Source: Triticum aestivum (Eukaryota; Streptophyta; Magnoliopsida; Poales; Poaceae). From it: a DNA stretch of 64,000 bases. Below the pieces are notes generated by a model. It searched no databases. It had not been told where the DNA came from and saw only the letters and a list, made by a program, of their open reading frames with translations. Below, in pieces: positions 21,666 to 33,776 of this stretch. Positions within the stretch are counted from its first letter, which is position 1; every line of letters starts with the position of its first letter. Made by a program: the position numbers and the translations under genes. The stretch lies in NCBI RefSeq assembly GCF_018294505.1, contig NC_057811.1, positions 22,176,579 to 22,240,578 of the forward strand, given 5' to 3'.

Positions 21666-22449
21666 TCTCTACTCCTAATGTCTCAGTTGGTAGTCTCGCC
21701 TTACATCTCACCACATCCCACCACTCCTATCTTTCGCTCACCTTTCACATTACGTCACCACATTGTACTTGGGCCGGCCCAATCAATTCGTCTGACCCTT
21801 CTTTCCTTTTTTTTCGTGATTGCTTTGGCAGGCGTTGATTCAATATAATCACATAAATAAATAGGTCATTAACAATTAAGAAATCGTACCATATATACAA
21901 GATCACCTTTCTAAATCTCAACATCATATCTACTCCTAATGTCTCAATTGATAGTCTCGCCTCACATCCCACCACATCCCACCACTCCTATCTTTCGCTC
22001 ACCTTTCACATTACGTCACCACATTGTACTTGGGCCGGCCCAATCAATTCGTCTGACCCTTCTTTCCTTTTTTTTCGTGATTGCTTTGGCAGGCGTTGAT
22101 TCAATATAATCACATAAATAAATAGGTCATTAACAATTAAGAAATCGTACCATATATACAAGATCACCTTTCTAAATCTCAACATCATATCTACTCCTAA
22201 TGTCTCAATTGATAGTCTCGCCTCACATCCCACCACATCCCACCACTCCTATCTTTCGCTCACCTTTCACATTACATCACAACATTGTACTTGGGCCGGC
22301 CCAATCAATTCGTCTGACCCTTCTTTCTTTTTTTTCGTGATTGTTTTGGCAGGTGTTGATTCAATATAATCACATAAATAAATAGGTCATTAACAATTAA
22401 GAAATCGTACCATATATACGAGATCACTTTTCTAAATCTCAATATCATA
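21666..22449. repeat. Three tandem copies of a 261-bp unit
   Basis: TACTCCTAATGTCTCARTTG recurs at 21670, 21931 and 22192, giving an exact 261-base period. The third copy has more substitutions and ends near 22449. Each unit carries the palindrome TTGGGCCGGCCCAA. Units 1 and 2 carry ACGTCAC, which is changed to ACATCAC in unit 3. No protein is recognised. The array starts where the H2B copy 2 promoter should be. Confidence 0.95.
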
Positions 22450-23785
22450 GAAGGTAATTAAGATCACCTTCCTTCGCGTTCATGCCCGCACATCTCCCAA
22501 TCCTCTCCCTACTCCTCACGGTTGCCCCGACGTCGCTGCACGCCTGCACCCGATGCCACGCCGCCATACCCCATGGATGCCTTGCCTGCCACGGCCTTGC
22601 TGATCCTTCTCTCCAACGCGCCATTGCCTCCCTTGCGTCGCCGCCGCCCATGATCTCTACCGGTGCAACGACGTACGCGGCCTTCCCACACGTCGCTGAC
22701 TCACATCATATCCGGCCTTCATCGACGCCCTCTACATGGGGCAGCAACCCATCTCATCCTTAGCCCCACCATGACCGTGCAGTTCCTTTCTCGACACCAC
22801 TGTCGACCTTTGGGTCGTCGTTCTTTGCAAACGCATCTGGTTCACGCACATACGTCGTCGCGCACACACGCGTCAGTGCTTAGCGGTGCCTTCGCCACTG
22901 GCGGTGGATGCCGCTGCATTTCGAATTTTGATGAAGACTGCCTGCATCACACCTTCGCCTAGGCTGAGGGGAGCAAAAGCCACGCCGCCGCGCTTCCGAC
23001 CATGGGCCACAGCCTGTCGGTCTTCATCCGTCAGGGGCACTTCCACATCTGCTACTCCACTTCCCTGTGCGAACACGTCGACACAGATTAGCACTCGACT
23101 GTGGCACCAAGCTCAAATCAGGGGCTGCAAGATTCCATCACGAGTCTTGGTTTATTGGTGTGGTCTTGGTCTTGATTGTAAATCCCAGTTTGGGATTTAG
23201 CTACAACCGCTGATTCATTGAGGATTCTGATGGGAGACGATCAGAAGGAAAAAGAACTTTTCCCAAGTAACAGCAGCTGGGTATATTGATGTACAGTGAA
23301 CAAGAAGCTTGCATTTTTTTATTTGATGATTAGTTCAATGGCGTTTCCCCTATTAGGCTTTGGCTAAATCGAAGCACTAGCGGGAATGATGAACATCAGG
23401 TAACCTTTTATAGGGTCTCTATTTGTTTTTGGTAATTTGCAGTATGGTATATATTGAATTGTTGTTGGGTACAAGAAAGAAGTGGCAGAGGATCTGTAAT
23501 TCTACCCCATGGTAAAATATACTGATGTTGGTGTTTCTTTTCAAGATCAGACAATTCTTTACCCATTTGGTCCATTGCAGTACGGTATCATAACATTTAC
23601 TTTCAAAAAATTATCTTAGAACCTCATGGTCTCATGTTCTAGGAAATTTAATTTCAACGGCAATGTTATCTACCAGCAGCAAGATTTCTACATGCTTAGA
23701 AAAGCAGTACATTTATTTATATGGAAATACTTTTCAGCAAAAATGCACATGGAAGAGATGCCTCGACAAGCACAACTGCATCAAG
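22450..23785. other. Unassigned region upstream of the CACTA insertion
   Basis: 22480-23000 is GC-rich with several short open frames, none matching a known protein. 23200-23785 is AT-rich. It may contain a decayed gene, but no splice-consistent model could be built. Confidence 0.35.
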
Positions 23786-24045
23786 ATGCACTAGTAGAAA
23801 AAGAGGCTTCCATACGCCCCCATTAGTCCCTAAAATAATCGAACCGCGACCAAAGGGGTCTTTAGTCGCAGTTCGGGAGGAGACCCGCGACCAACTATCT
23901 GGGCCCAGCGCGCTCGGTCGACAGCTGGCGGACGGGAGGGGCTTTAGTCCCGGTTGGCCTGGCCAACCGGGACTAAAGGTCCTCAGGCTGGCCCGAAGGC
24001 CTTTAGTCGCGGTTGGCCAGGCCAACCGGGACTAAAGGCCCATCC

Positions 24046-24056
24046 CTATATATAGG
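24046..24056 (+). promoter_or_regulatory. TATA box of the CACTA transposase gene
   Basis: CTATATATAGG lies just inside the left subterminal repeats, about 325 bases upstream of the transposase ATG. The same arrangement (repeats, then TATATATA) recurs at 28938 before the second gene. Confidence 0.65.
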
Positions 24057-24380
24057 ACTCAGCTCACTTCACTTCACTCAGCTCACTTCACAATATTCAG
24101 AAGGGGGGTGGTGGGTTTGCTTTTGGTTCCTCCTATGCACATAAGGTGTTCGATGAAATGCCTGAGAGCATGAAACAAACATGATATGAAGTGTCCGAGC
24201 CACACTTGAGCTTTCTCATTTATTTTTCCTCCGCGATCGCGGTTAGCAACTTGAACCTTTCATGTGTCATTGATAAAATATGCATGTGTGTAGTTCATTG
24301 TTTAATTTGTATTATTTCTAGCTAGTTAGTTTAACAAATGCATGATGGTTAATTATATACTTTATATAATAATAATGCAG

Positions 24381-27300
24381 ATGAATCGGCAATGGATGTA
24401 CGGTCCCCGACTCTCCGGCGAGTTCACTACGGGTTTGAAAGATTTCCTCGTAGTGGCAAATGCGAACAAGCAGCGAGGTTTTATTATCTGTCCATGTGCT
24501 GTCTGTAAGAATCAGAAGGGTTACTCCTCCTCAAGAGACGTTCACATGCACCTGCTTCGGCACGGTTTCATGCGAAGCTATAATTGTTGGACCAAGCATG
24601 GAGAAAGAGGGGTTAGAATGGAAGAAGATGAAGAAGGGGATGATATCGATGACAACTATCATGATCATTTCGGTGATACTTTCATGGAGGATGATGCTGA
24701 AGGTGGGGAAGGGTTAGGTGAAGGTGAAGAAGAGGCACATGATGAGCCCGCTGATGATCTTGGTCGGACCATTGCTGATGCACGGAGACGCTGCGAAACT
24801 GACAAGGAGAGGGAGAATTTGGATCGCATGTTAGAGGATCACAAAAAGTCGTTGTACCCAGGATGCGATAATAGTCTGAAAAAGCTGGGCTGCACACTGG
24901 ATTTGCTAAAATGGAAGGCACGGGAAGGTGTAGGTGACTCATCATTTGAAAATTTGCTGAAAATGTTGAAGAATATGTTTCCGAAGAATAACGAGTTGCC
25001 CGCCAGTACGTACGAAGCAAAGAAGGTTGTCTGCCCTCTAGGTTTAGAGGTTCTGAAGATACATGCATGCATTAACGACTGCATCCTCTACCGCGGTGAA
25101 TACGAGAATTTGAATGAATGCCCTGTATGCACTGCATTGCGTTATAAGATCAGAGGCGATGACCCTGGTGACGATGTTGAGGGCGAGAAACCCAGGAAGA
25201 GGGTTCCCGCCAAGGTGATGTGGTATGCTCCTATAATACCACGGTTGAAACGTCTGTTCAGGAACAAAAAGCATGCCAAGTCGTTGCGATGGCACAAAGA
25301 GGACCGTAAGTCCGACGGGGAGTTGAGACACACCGCTGATGGAACGCAATGGAGAAAGATCGACAGAGTGTTCAAAGATTTTGCAGCTGACGCAAGGAAC
25401 ATAAGATTTGGTCTAAGTACTGATGGCATGAATCCTTTTAGCGAGCAGAGCTCCAGCCATAGCACCTGGCCCGTGACTCTATGCATCTACAACCTTCCTC
25501 CTTGGTTGTGCATGAAGCGAAAGTTCATTATGATGCCAGTGCTCATCCAAGGTCCAAAGCAACCCGGGAACGACATCGATGTGTACCTAAGGCCATTAGT
25601 TGATGAACTTTTACAGTTGTGGGGCAGACCTGGTGTACGTGTCTGGGATGAGCACAAAGGAGAGGAATTTGACCTACGAGCGTTGCTTTTTGTAACCATC
25701 AACGATTGGCCTGCTCTCAGTAACCTTTCGGGACAGACAAATAAGGGATACAATGCATGCACGCACTGCTTACATGAGACTGAAAGTGTACATTTGGGTA
25801 ATTGTAAGAAGAACGTGTACCTGGGTCATCGTCGATTTCTTCCCCGAAATCATAACGTAAGAAAGAAAGGCAAGCATTTCAACGGCAAGGCAGATCACCG
25901 GCCGAAGCCTGCGGAACGTACTGGTGCTGAGATAGTTGATATGGTCAAGGATTTGAAAGTCATCTTTGGAAAGGGTCCTGGCGGACAATCAGTTCCGCGG
26001 GGAGTTGACGGGCACGCACCCATGTGGAAGAAGAAATCTATATTTTGGGAGCTAGAATATTAGAAAGTCCTAGATGTCCGCTCTGCAATCGACGTGATGC
26101 ATGTTACGAAGAATATTTGCGTGAACCTGCTAAGCTTCTTGGGCGTGTATGGGAAGACAAATGATACAAAGGAAGCACGGCAGGACCAGCAACTTTTGAA
26201 AGACCCAGATGACCGGCATCCGGAATGGTTTCAAGGTCGTGCCAGCTACGCTCTTACCAAAGAAGAGAAGGTCATTTTTTTTGAATGCCTGAGCAGTATG
26301 AAGGTCCCGTCTGGCTTCTCGTCGAATATAAAGGGAATAATAAACATGGCGGACAAAAAGTTCCAAAACCTGAAGTCTCACGATTGCCACGTGATTATGA
26401 CGCAATTGCTTCCGATTGCTTTGAGGAGGCTCCTACCGGAAAATGTTCGAGTAGCCATTGTGAAGCTATGTGCATTCCTCAATGCAATCTCTCAGAAGGT
26501 AATCAATCCAGAAGATCTACCACGGTTACAGAACGATGTGGTCCAATGCCTTGTCAGTTTTGAGTTGGTGTTCCCACCATCCTTCTTCGATATTATGACG
26601 CACCTCCTGCTCCACCTAGTCGAAGAGATTTCCATTCTCGGTCCTGTATTTCTACACAATATGTTCCCCTTTGAGAGGTTCATGGGAGTATTAAAGAAAT
26701 ATGTTCGTAACCGTGCTAGGCCAGAAGGAAGCCTCGTCAAGGGCAATGGAAATGAGGAGGTAATTGAGTTCTGTATTGACTATGTTCCTGACCTTAAGCC
26801 GATTGGTATTCCTCAATCGCGGCACGAGGGGAGACTAAGTGGAAAAGGCACGATCGGAAGGAAATCAACGATATGTATGGACGGTCATTCTATGACTGAA
26901 GCACACCACACAGTTCTGCAAAATTCCAGCTTGGTGGCTCCGTACTTCGAGCAACACAAGAATATTTTACGCTCGGACAACCCGGGGAAGCCTGAATCCT
27001 GGATTAGAAAGGCCCACATGGAGACTTTCGGCAATTGGTTGCGAAAACATTTAATGAATGACAATGATGTTGGAGATCAGCTGTACATGTTGGCCAAGAA
27101 ACCATCTTCGACTATAACGATTTTCCAAGGGTACGAGATAAATGGGAATACATTTTACACCATCGCCCAAGATAAAAAGAGCACCAACCAAAACAGTGGT
27201 GTCCGCTTTGATGCAGCAACCGAGAATGGGCAAAAGGTCACATATTATGGTTACATAGAGGAGATATGGGAACTTGACTATGGACCCTCCTTTAAGGTCC

Positions 27301-27716
27301 CTTTGTTCCGGTGCAAATGGTTCAAGCTAACAGGAGGTGGGGTAAAGGTGGACGAGCAATACGGAATGACAATGGTGGATTTCAACAATCTTGGTTACCT
27401 TGACGAACCATTCGTCCTTGCCAAAGATGTCGCTCAGGTTTTTTATTTGAAGGACATGAGTAGCAAACCGAGGAAACGAAAAGATAAGAAAATGATCAGT
27501 ACATCATGCGATGATCCAAAGCGCCACATTGTTCTTTCAAGGAAAAGAAACATCGTGGGAGTGGAGGACAAGACAGACATGTCAGAAGATTATAATATAT
27601 TTGGTGAAATTCCGCCCTTCAAAGTGAACACTGACCCAAGCATTAAGTTAAATGATGAGGATGCTCCATGGATACGGCACAATCGTAAGCAAGCACGGAC
27701 ACAAGGGAAGAATTGA
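24381..27716 (+). pseudogene. TNP2-type CACTA transposase with one internal stop
   Basis: The frame runs 1,112 codons from an ATG directly after a TGCAG splice-acceptor-like site. Order of parts: transposase-associated N-terminus (residues about 1-80, WMYGPRLSGEFTTGLKDF and CPCAVCKNQKG), acidic linker, Transposase_21 core (STDGMNPF with Asp348, and DVMHVTKN with Asp571), DUF4218-like region (PENVRVAIVKLCAFLNAIS, about 26.4-26.7 kb), DUF4216-like region (YYGYIEEIWELDY, about 27.25 kb) and a basic tail. The only break is a TAG at 26061-26063 (codon 561), where family members have tryptophan. The rest is open. When intact, this family binds element ends and catalyses excision and insertion. Confidence 0.9.
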
Positions 27717-27861
27717 TGTGTAATAATTTATTATACCAAACTTTGTTGAATGGATCATGTGAATTAAAACGTACGATGGCGAACCCGGATGATTTGTATT
27801 TGGTCGATGAACTGAATGATGTATCAAACCTTTTGTCAAACCTTCAAGGGATCGATGAACT

Positions 27862-28757
27862 GATTTTTTTTATATTATTTGTATTTTTAAGATTTTAAAA
27901 TGAATTTGTTTTATTTTTCTGAATTTTTTGATATATTATTTGTATTTTTAAGATTTGAAAATGAATTAGTTTTTTTCTGATTTTTTTGATATATTATTTG
28001 TATTTTTAAGATTTTAAAATGAATTAGTTTTATTTTTCTGATTTTTTGATATATTATTTGTATTTTTAAGATTTTAAAATGAATTAGTTTATTTTTTTGA
28101 ATTTTTTGATATATAATTGTATTTTTAAGATTTTAAAATGAATTAGTTTTATTTTATTGAATTTTTTGTTATATTATTTGTATTTTTAAGATTTTAAAAT
28201 GAATTAGTTTTATTTTTCTGATTTTTTGATATATTATTCGTATTTCTAAGATTTTAAAATGAATTAGTTTTATTTTTCTGATTTTTTTGATATATTATTT
28301 GTATTTTTAAGATTTTAAAATGAATTAGTTTTATTTTTCTGATTTTTTGATATATTATTTGTATTTTTAAAATTTTAAAATGAATTAGTTTTATTTTTTT
28401 GAATTTTTTGATATATAATTGTATTTTTAAGATTTTAAAATGAATTAGTTTTATTTTATTGATTTTTTTGATATATTATTTGTATTTTTAAGATTTTAAA
28501 ATGAATTAGTTTTATTTTTCTGTTTTTTTGATATATTATTTGTATTTTTAAGATTTTAAAATGAATTAGTTTTATTTTTCTGATTTTTTGATATATTATT
28601 TGTATTTTTAAGATTTTAAAATGAATTAGTTTTATTTTTCTGATTTTTGATATATTATTTGTATTTTTAAGATTTTAAAATGAATTAGTTTTATTTTTCT
28701 GATTTTTTTGATATATTATTTGTATTTTTAAGATTTTAAAATGAATTAGTTTTATTT
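27862..28757. repeat. AT-rich tandem repeat, about 15 copies of a 60-bp unit
   Basis: Units share GATATATTATTTGTATTT and TTAAAATGAATTAGTTTTAT, with occasional 1-3-base changes. It fills the space between the transposase gene and the promoter region of the second gene inside the CACTA element. No coding frame. Confidence 0.95.
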
Positions 28758-28764
28758 TATATGA

Positions 28765-28955
28765 AAAAGGACCTTTAGTCGCGGTTCGTGACACGAACCG
28801 TGACTAAAGGCTCTTTCCGCGCGGGAACGAAAGCGGCGCGAAAGAACCTTTAGTCCCGCTTGGGGAGACCAACCGCGACTAAAGGGTACCAACCTTTAGT
28901 CGCGGTTGGTGTCCCCAGCCGGGACTAATGCTCTGTCTATATATACAACACTTAG
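28765..28955 (+). promoter_or_regulatory. Internal copy of CACTA subterminal repeats plus TATA box
   Basis: Four or more copies of CCTTTAGTCSCGSTT in both orientations (28767-28925) are followed by TATATATAC at 28938-28946. This repeats the architecture at the left end of the element, so it is inferred to be the promoter of the second gene and perhaps a transposase binding cluster. It lies in the element interior, not near an end. Confidence 0.65.
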
Positions 28956-29329
28956 TAAATTTCCCCCCACCTCCCATTCTCCTCTCGACGCCGACGCCCT
29001 GCCCCGACGCCGATCGACGCCGACGCCCTGCCCCGACGCCGACGCCCTGCCCCCAGTGAGCTCCGACGCCCTGCACTGCCGCCGCCGCCCCTGCCCTGCC
29101 CTGCGCGCCGCCGCCACCGCTGCCCCTGCCCCTGCGCGCCGCCGCTGCCGCCGCCCTTGCCCTGCACTGCCGCCGCCGCCCCTGCCCTGCCCTGCGCGCC
29201 GCCGCCACCGCTGCCCCTGCCCCTGCGCGCTGCCGCCGCCGCCACCGCTGCCCCTGCCCCTGCGCGCTGCCGCCGCCGCCACCGCTGCCCCTGCCCCTGC
29301 CGCCGCCGCCGCCCGCCGCCGATCGACGC

Positions 29330-29785
29330 CAAGGAAAAAGAAAAGGAAGAAGAAAAGGAAAAACAAAATAAGAAAAGGAAAAAGAAAAGGAAGAAGAAAA
29401 GGAAAAAGAAAATAAGAAAAGGAAGAAGAAAAGGAAAAAGAAAAGGAAAAACAAAATAAGAAAAGGAAAAAGAAAAGGAATAAGAAAAGGAAAAAAGAAA
29501 AGGAAGAAGAAAAGGAAAAATGAAATAAGAAAAGGAAAAATAAAAGGAAGAAGAAAAGGAAAAAGAAAAGGAAGAAGAAAAGGAAAAACAAAATGAGAAA
29601 AGGAAAAAGAAAAGGAAGAAGAAAAGGCAAAACAAAATAAGAAAAGGAAAAAGAAAAGGAAGAAGAAAAGGAAAAAGAAAAGGAAGAAGAAAAGGAAAAA
29701 GAAAAGGAAGAAGAAAAGGAAGAAGAAAAGGAAAAAGAAAAGGAAGAAGAAAAGGAAAAAGAAAAGGAAAAACAAAATACTTGGC
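29330..29785 (+). repeat. Long pure-purine tract, GAA/GGAA-rich
   Basis: About 450 bases on the plus strand are nearly all A or G, built from AAGGAAAAAG and AAGGAAGAAG blocks with only scattered C or T. The preceding 340 bases (28985-29325) are a C-rich CCG/CTGCC tract. Such tracts can form triplexes. The phenylalanine-rich open frames on the other strand are compositional artefacts. Confidence 0.9.
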
Positions 29786-29922
29786 AGTGCTCAAACAAAA
29801 ACTTCTATGCAAATTAGTGCTCAATAATCTTATTTTTTAATTACTCCTCCTCTATGTCCCCTTAATCTTATTTTTTAATTCCTTTATACTTAATTAATTT
29901 TTACTACATGCAGGAGTGACAT

Positions 29923-32823
29923 ATGGCGGACGATAGAGCCGAGCCGCTTAGGGATCCGGAGGCTGAACGTTATTTAATGGGCATCATAAACAACGAGATT
30001 CCTTATGTGCCGGGCTCAGAATATGAGCAAGAAGAGGATGTAGTCTCTTCTTTTCTGAACCTTGACGGTGGAACAGACATTGTCGATGATCAAGAAGGTG
30101 AAGGAACGGACATTGTCGACGGAGGTCAACCGTCAACAAACGACGATATCGAATTGCAAGTAGCAACCACCTCCGGCGAGGTATATATATACATTGAGCC
30201 TCTCGTGATACAAACTTACTGAAATGTGAATACATATGTATTAACGCGCGCGACTCTCTTTCTTTTTTAGCCCTCGGCTGGATCGAGTACGACAAAGCGT
30301 GGCAAATCCAAGGCGATGAAAACAGGAGAAACATATGCCATTGATTTTGTCAGTGAAACCGGCAAGCCCCTACAGCACACCTCAAAGTTTATCAACCAAT
30401 GCGGAGTCATTGTTAGAGACAACATCCCGATCACCGTCCAGGAATGGAAGGAGCCAAAGAAGGCACGTCTTGGTTTCAGTTTTGTCGACAAGAGAACGAA
30501 AAAGGATTGCTGGAGAAAGCTTATGGAACATTTCATTCTACCTCCGGAATACAACAAAGTCGATGAATTCGGTAACGAGGTTCCGGGTGGACGTGAGAGG
30601 AGGAGGCTAGTTAAAGAGTTCGCTCTTCAGAAGATGGGCGAAGCATTCCGGAACTTCAAGAAAAATTTAACCCGTGACTATGTCAACAAGGGCAAGACTC
30701 CGGATTTCAATGGACAACATGAGAAACTGAAAGATGATTGGCCAGAATTTGTGAGGCAAAAGAAATCGGAGCATTTCAAGGAAATATCGAAAAAAATAAG
30801 GATAGTGCGAGTAAGAAAAAGTTCCATCATATTATGGGGCCAGGAGGATACCGCCTTTCGGAGCCTAAGTGGCAGAAGATGGAGGAGGACCTGAGGGTGC
30901 GAGGAATCCCTCTAGGTACAGAGGGATGGGACCCAAGGGCCAATAGCTGGTGGTACGGGCATGGGGGATCGCTAGACCCGGAGACAGGGGTGTGTGTTCA
31001 CCGGAAGAAAAAGTTTGCTCCCACCGAAGCCCTTATTGACGCAATGACCCAAGCTCAAGAGGGCTTGATCAAGTTCAACAGAGAGAAAGACGCACTGACA
31101 ACAGCCCTCGGGAATGATGAACACGGAGGACGTGTACGAGGCAAAGGCAGAATTCCGTGGAAAGTAGGGTTTTCCCAGGACAATGACCCGTACTGTTACA
31201 GAAGCCGTAAGAGAAAGACTGACCGGGATGCAGACCTTTTGGCGAAGTTTGCATCGGAACTCCATGAGTTGAAGCAGACCGTGCATGAACTAGTAAAAGA
31301 AAAATCGGCTGCAGGGCCGCATGAAGATCATGAAGCGGATCGCGGAAGCCAGCAGCGGAGAAGCAGCGTGGCTTCCACGGATGCCCTGCCTGGTGCTAAT
31401 GCACCGATGATCGAGATTCGTGCACCGGAGCCTCACTACCCCGTGGATGATGTAAAGGAGATGAAAGAATGTGATCTGCATTATCCCGTGGGGAACGTTT
31501 TCACGAAGGTAGCTACTGGCAGTGCTTTACCCTGTACACCTGGAGCACTCCACCACAACAACCCCATTGAATATGGCTATGCTCGTGTCACGGTGGAAGA
31601 CATAGTCCAAGAGTTTGAGGACCTGGAGATTGACAAAGCTACACCCGAAGGGGAGAGAAGACTTGGAGATGTCAAGCGCCAGATCATTCTATGGAAAAAG
31701 AAGTACATAGTGTTTCCAGGCGAGGCGCCAAGGCTAACAAGTCCACCCCCCTCCGATGGTGGTGGTGGTGGTGGTGGTGGCGGTGGTGGTGGTGGTGGTC
31801 GTGGTGGTTCACCTACACCTCCTTCACGCCATTCGACGCCGTCCCCCGATCCACAACCTCCGGTGGGTAAGCAGCCGCCGCCCCCCAATCCTCCTCCGGC
31901 GAGTACGACGCCCCCCAATCCTCCTCCGGCGGGTACGACGCCCCCCAATCCACCTCCGGCGAAGAAGCAGAAGCAGGCGGACAGCAAGGAAACCCGCTCC
32001 TGGACTATTAACCCGAACCCTTATGTACCTAAGACCACAAGGGTACCGGAGCCATCACTGAAGCCTCTCCTCCCAAGGCCTTGGGAACTTAGTGAAGCTG
32101 AAACCAAATTGGCCGCGTCTGCTCATTATGAGAAATGGAAGGCGGATATGAAGGCGATAAAAGAGCCTGAGCCCAAGCAAGTATTCACTGAGAAGCAAAA
32201 GAAGTGGGCTAAGGATTTTTGACGACACCGTCCCAAGCCGAGCTGAATATGCCTGACGACTATGGACATGAACTTCGTAGGCAAGCAAAAATATTGAAGG
32301 AGGAGAAAGAAGAAAGTAAAAAAAGCGGGAAACAAGTTGACCAGCTCGGGATGCAGAATAAACAATCGATCCCCCCGCTCATAGTGAAAGCCGGTCCGGA
32401 AGAGGACCCCGAGATCATAGCAGCTGCGGCAGCACTTGGATTGACTGTAGCGAGTGCCATGAAACAAGCGTCCGAGATGGGTTTGACTCTTCGTGCCTTG
32501 TTAGGCCTTGAGGATGCGCCAGTATGTGAGATAGCATTACAATATGTGCGGAATGGGCCTCTCGTCGAGCCTGCGCGGGAAAAGAGTCTACCACCACAAA
32601 TGCGAAATCTGCTACGTTGGTACAAGCATTTCATAACATGGGCCGACAAAAAATATGTTTATGCGGATGTTACAGAGGAGCATCACACCAAACGGTACTC
32701 TGTACAAGTTCATATGAGTGAATTGTTCCAGCTATTCAATCTGCGCGACCTCGACAAATCTATCCTGAGTTGCTACGTTCTGTAAGTGATTTATTTCTAT
32801 CTCATCTCGTTCTTCATTGCCTG

Positions 32824-32920
<97 letters not shown>

Positions 32921-33776
32921 CCTAACTATATTGTTGCGTACGCTATTATGCAGATTGAAGATTTGGGAATGCAAAATAAGAAACATCCATGATGTTGGGT
33001 TCATTGACCCACATATCGTTAATGGACATGTGTTACAAAATCACCCCGAAGACGTGGAGAAAGACTTGTACAAGTTTCTTAGAAAGCATCAACTCAAAAG
33101 TAATATTCTATTTCCTTACCATTTTGGGTGAGTGTTTCTGTCTTGTGCCCATTCTATTTTGTTTACTCCATGCATGGTATGTCTAATCGATGAGTTATGC
33201 ATGACTGTGCATGTAACGTGTCCGCAGGTTCCACTGGATTCTGCTAAATATTGAACTTCACACCTCCAGAGTTCTAATCATGGACTCTATGGATTCGGAT
33301 TCAAAGCTTTGGGCCGACATGAGAAAAATGCTGCAAAAGTAATTATTTTCAATCATTTGAGCTCTATATCGATCGGTCTCTTTCGTTCATTTCCTAATAT
33401 CAAGTAACTAATAACTCCCTTGTTCATTTAATTTTCTTTGCCCTGTAGGGTTTGGAGACGGTTCTCAGAAGAAATTGTCGGTGAATTCAAACATGAGCTA
33501 GATTTTAGAAGGTTAGTTAATGTGGATAAGCAGCCACCGGGGACCAATCTATGTGGATACTATGTTTATGAGAACATCCGGAGACAAACCTCTGAGCGGA
33601 AGGCATCAGATAGCGTGCGGAAGGCGACGGATAACTTGCGGAGGAGGCTTAGTCCAGAAGCTCGCTTCCGACCAATTCAAGATGAATTAGCAGGATTTTT
33701 CATGAGGGAAGTCATCAATCCTAAAGGAGAACACTATACCGAGGACGAAGACATTTATATGCATACCCGAGATTGA
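29923..33776 (+). pseudogene. CACTA second gene: TNP1-like N-terminal part plus Ulp1-like cysteine peptidase, two frameshifts
   Basis: Predicted exons are 29923-30180, 30271-32781, 32954-33127, 33228-33338 and 33449-33776, with GT-AG introns and matching phases. Exon 2 has a DNA-binding-protein-like region (WRKLMEHFILPPEY, GGYRLSEPKWQKMEEDL), a polyglycine run (GGT repeat near 31760-31800) and a proline-rich hinge. Exons 4-5 give a C48 peptidase signature: HWILLNIEL (His), a downstream Asp in MDSMDSD, then KQPPGTNLCGYY (Gln and Cys). Two 1-base losses in homopolymers, in the A-run near 30790 and the T-run near 32217, shift the frame. Ulp1-family enzymes process SUMO; the role in transposition is unknown. 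Confidence 0.8.
32827..32918. repeat. (TA)n microsatellite, about 46 repeats
   Basis: An uninterrupted TA dinucleotide run lies inside the intron 32782-32953 of the second CACTA gene. Its length may be variable or misassembled. Confidence 0.97.

Noticed and set aside
24682..25762. Minus-strand open frames opposite the CACTA transposase
   Set aside because: Antisense shadows of the TNP2-like frame, without recognisable domains.
27862..28757. CRISPR-like or minisatellite array with spacers
   Set aside because: The repeats are contiguous without unique spacers and the sequence is from a plant genome. It is a simple tandem repeat.
28879..29824. Three long minus-strand open frames rich in Phe and Ser-Phe
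   Set aside because: They are produced by the purine tract on the plus strand and exist in all three frames. They have no domain and only reflect base composition.
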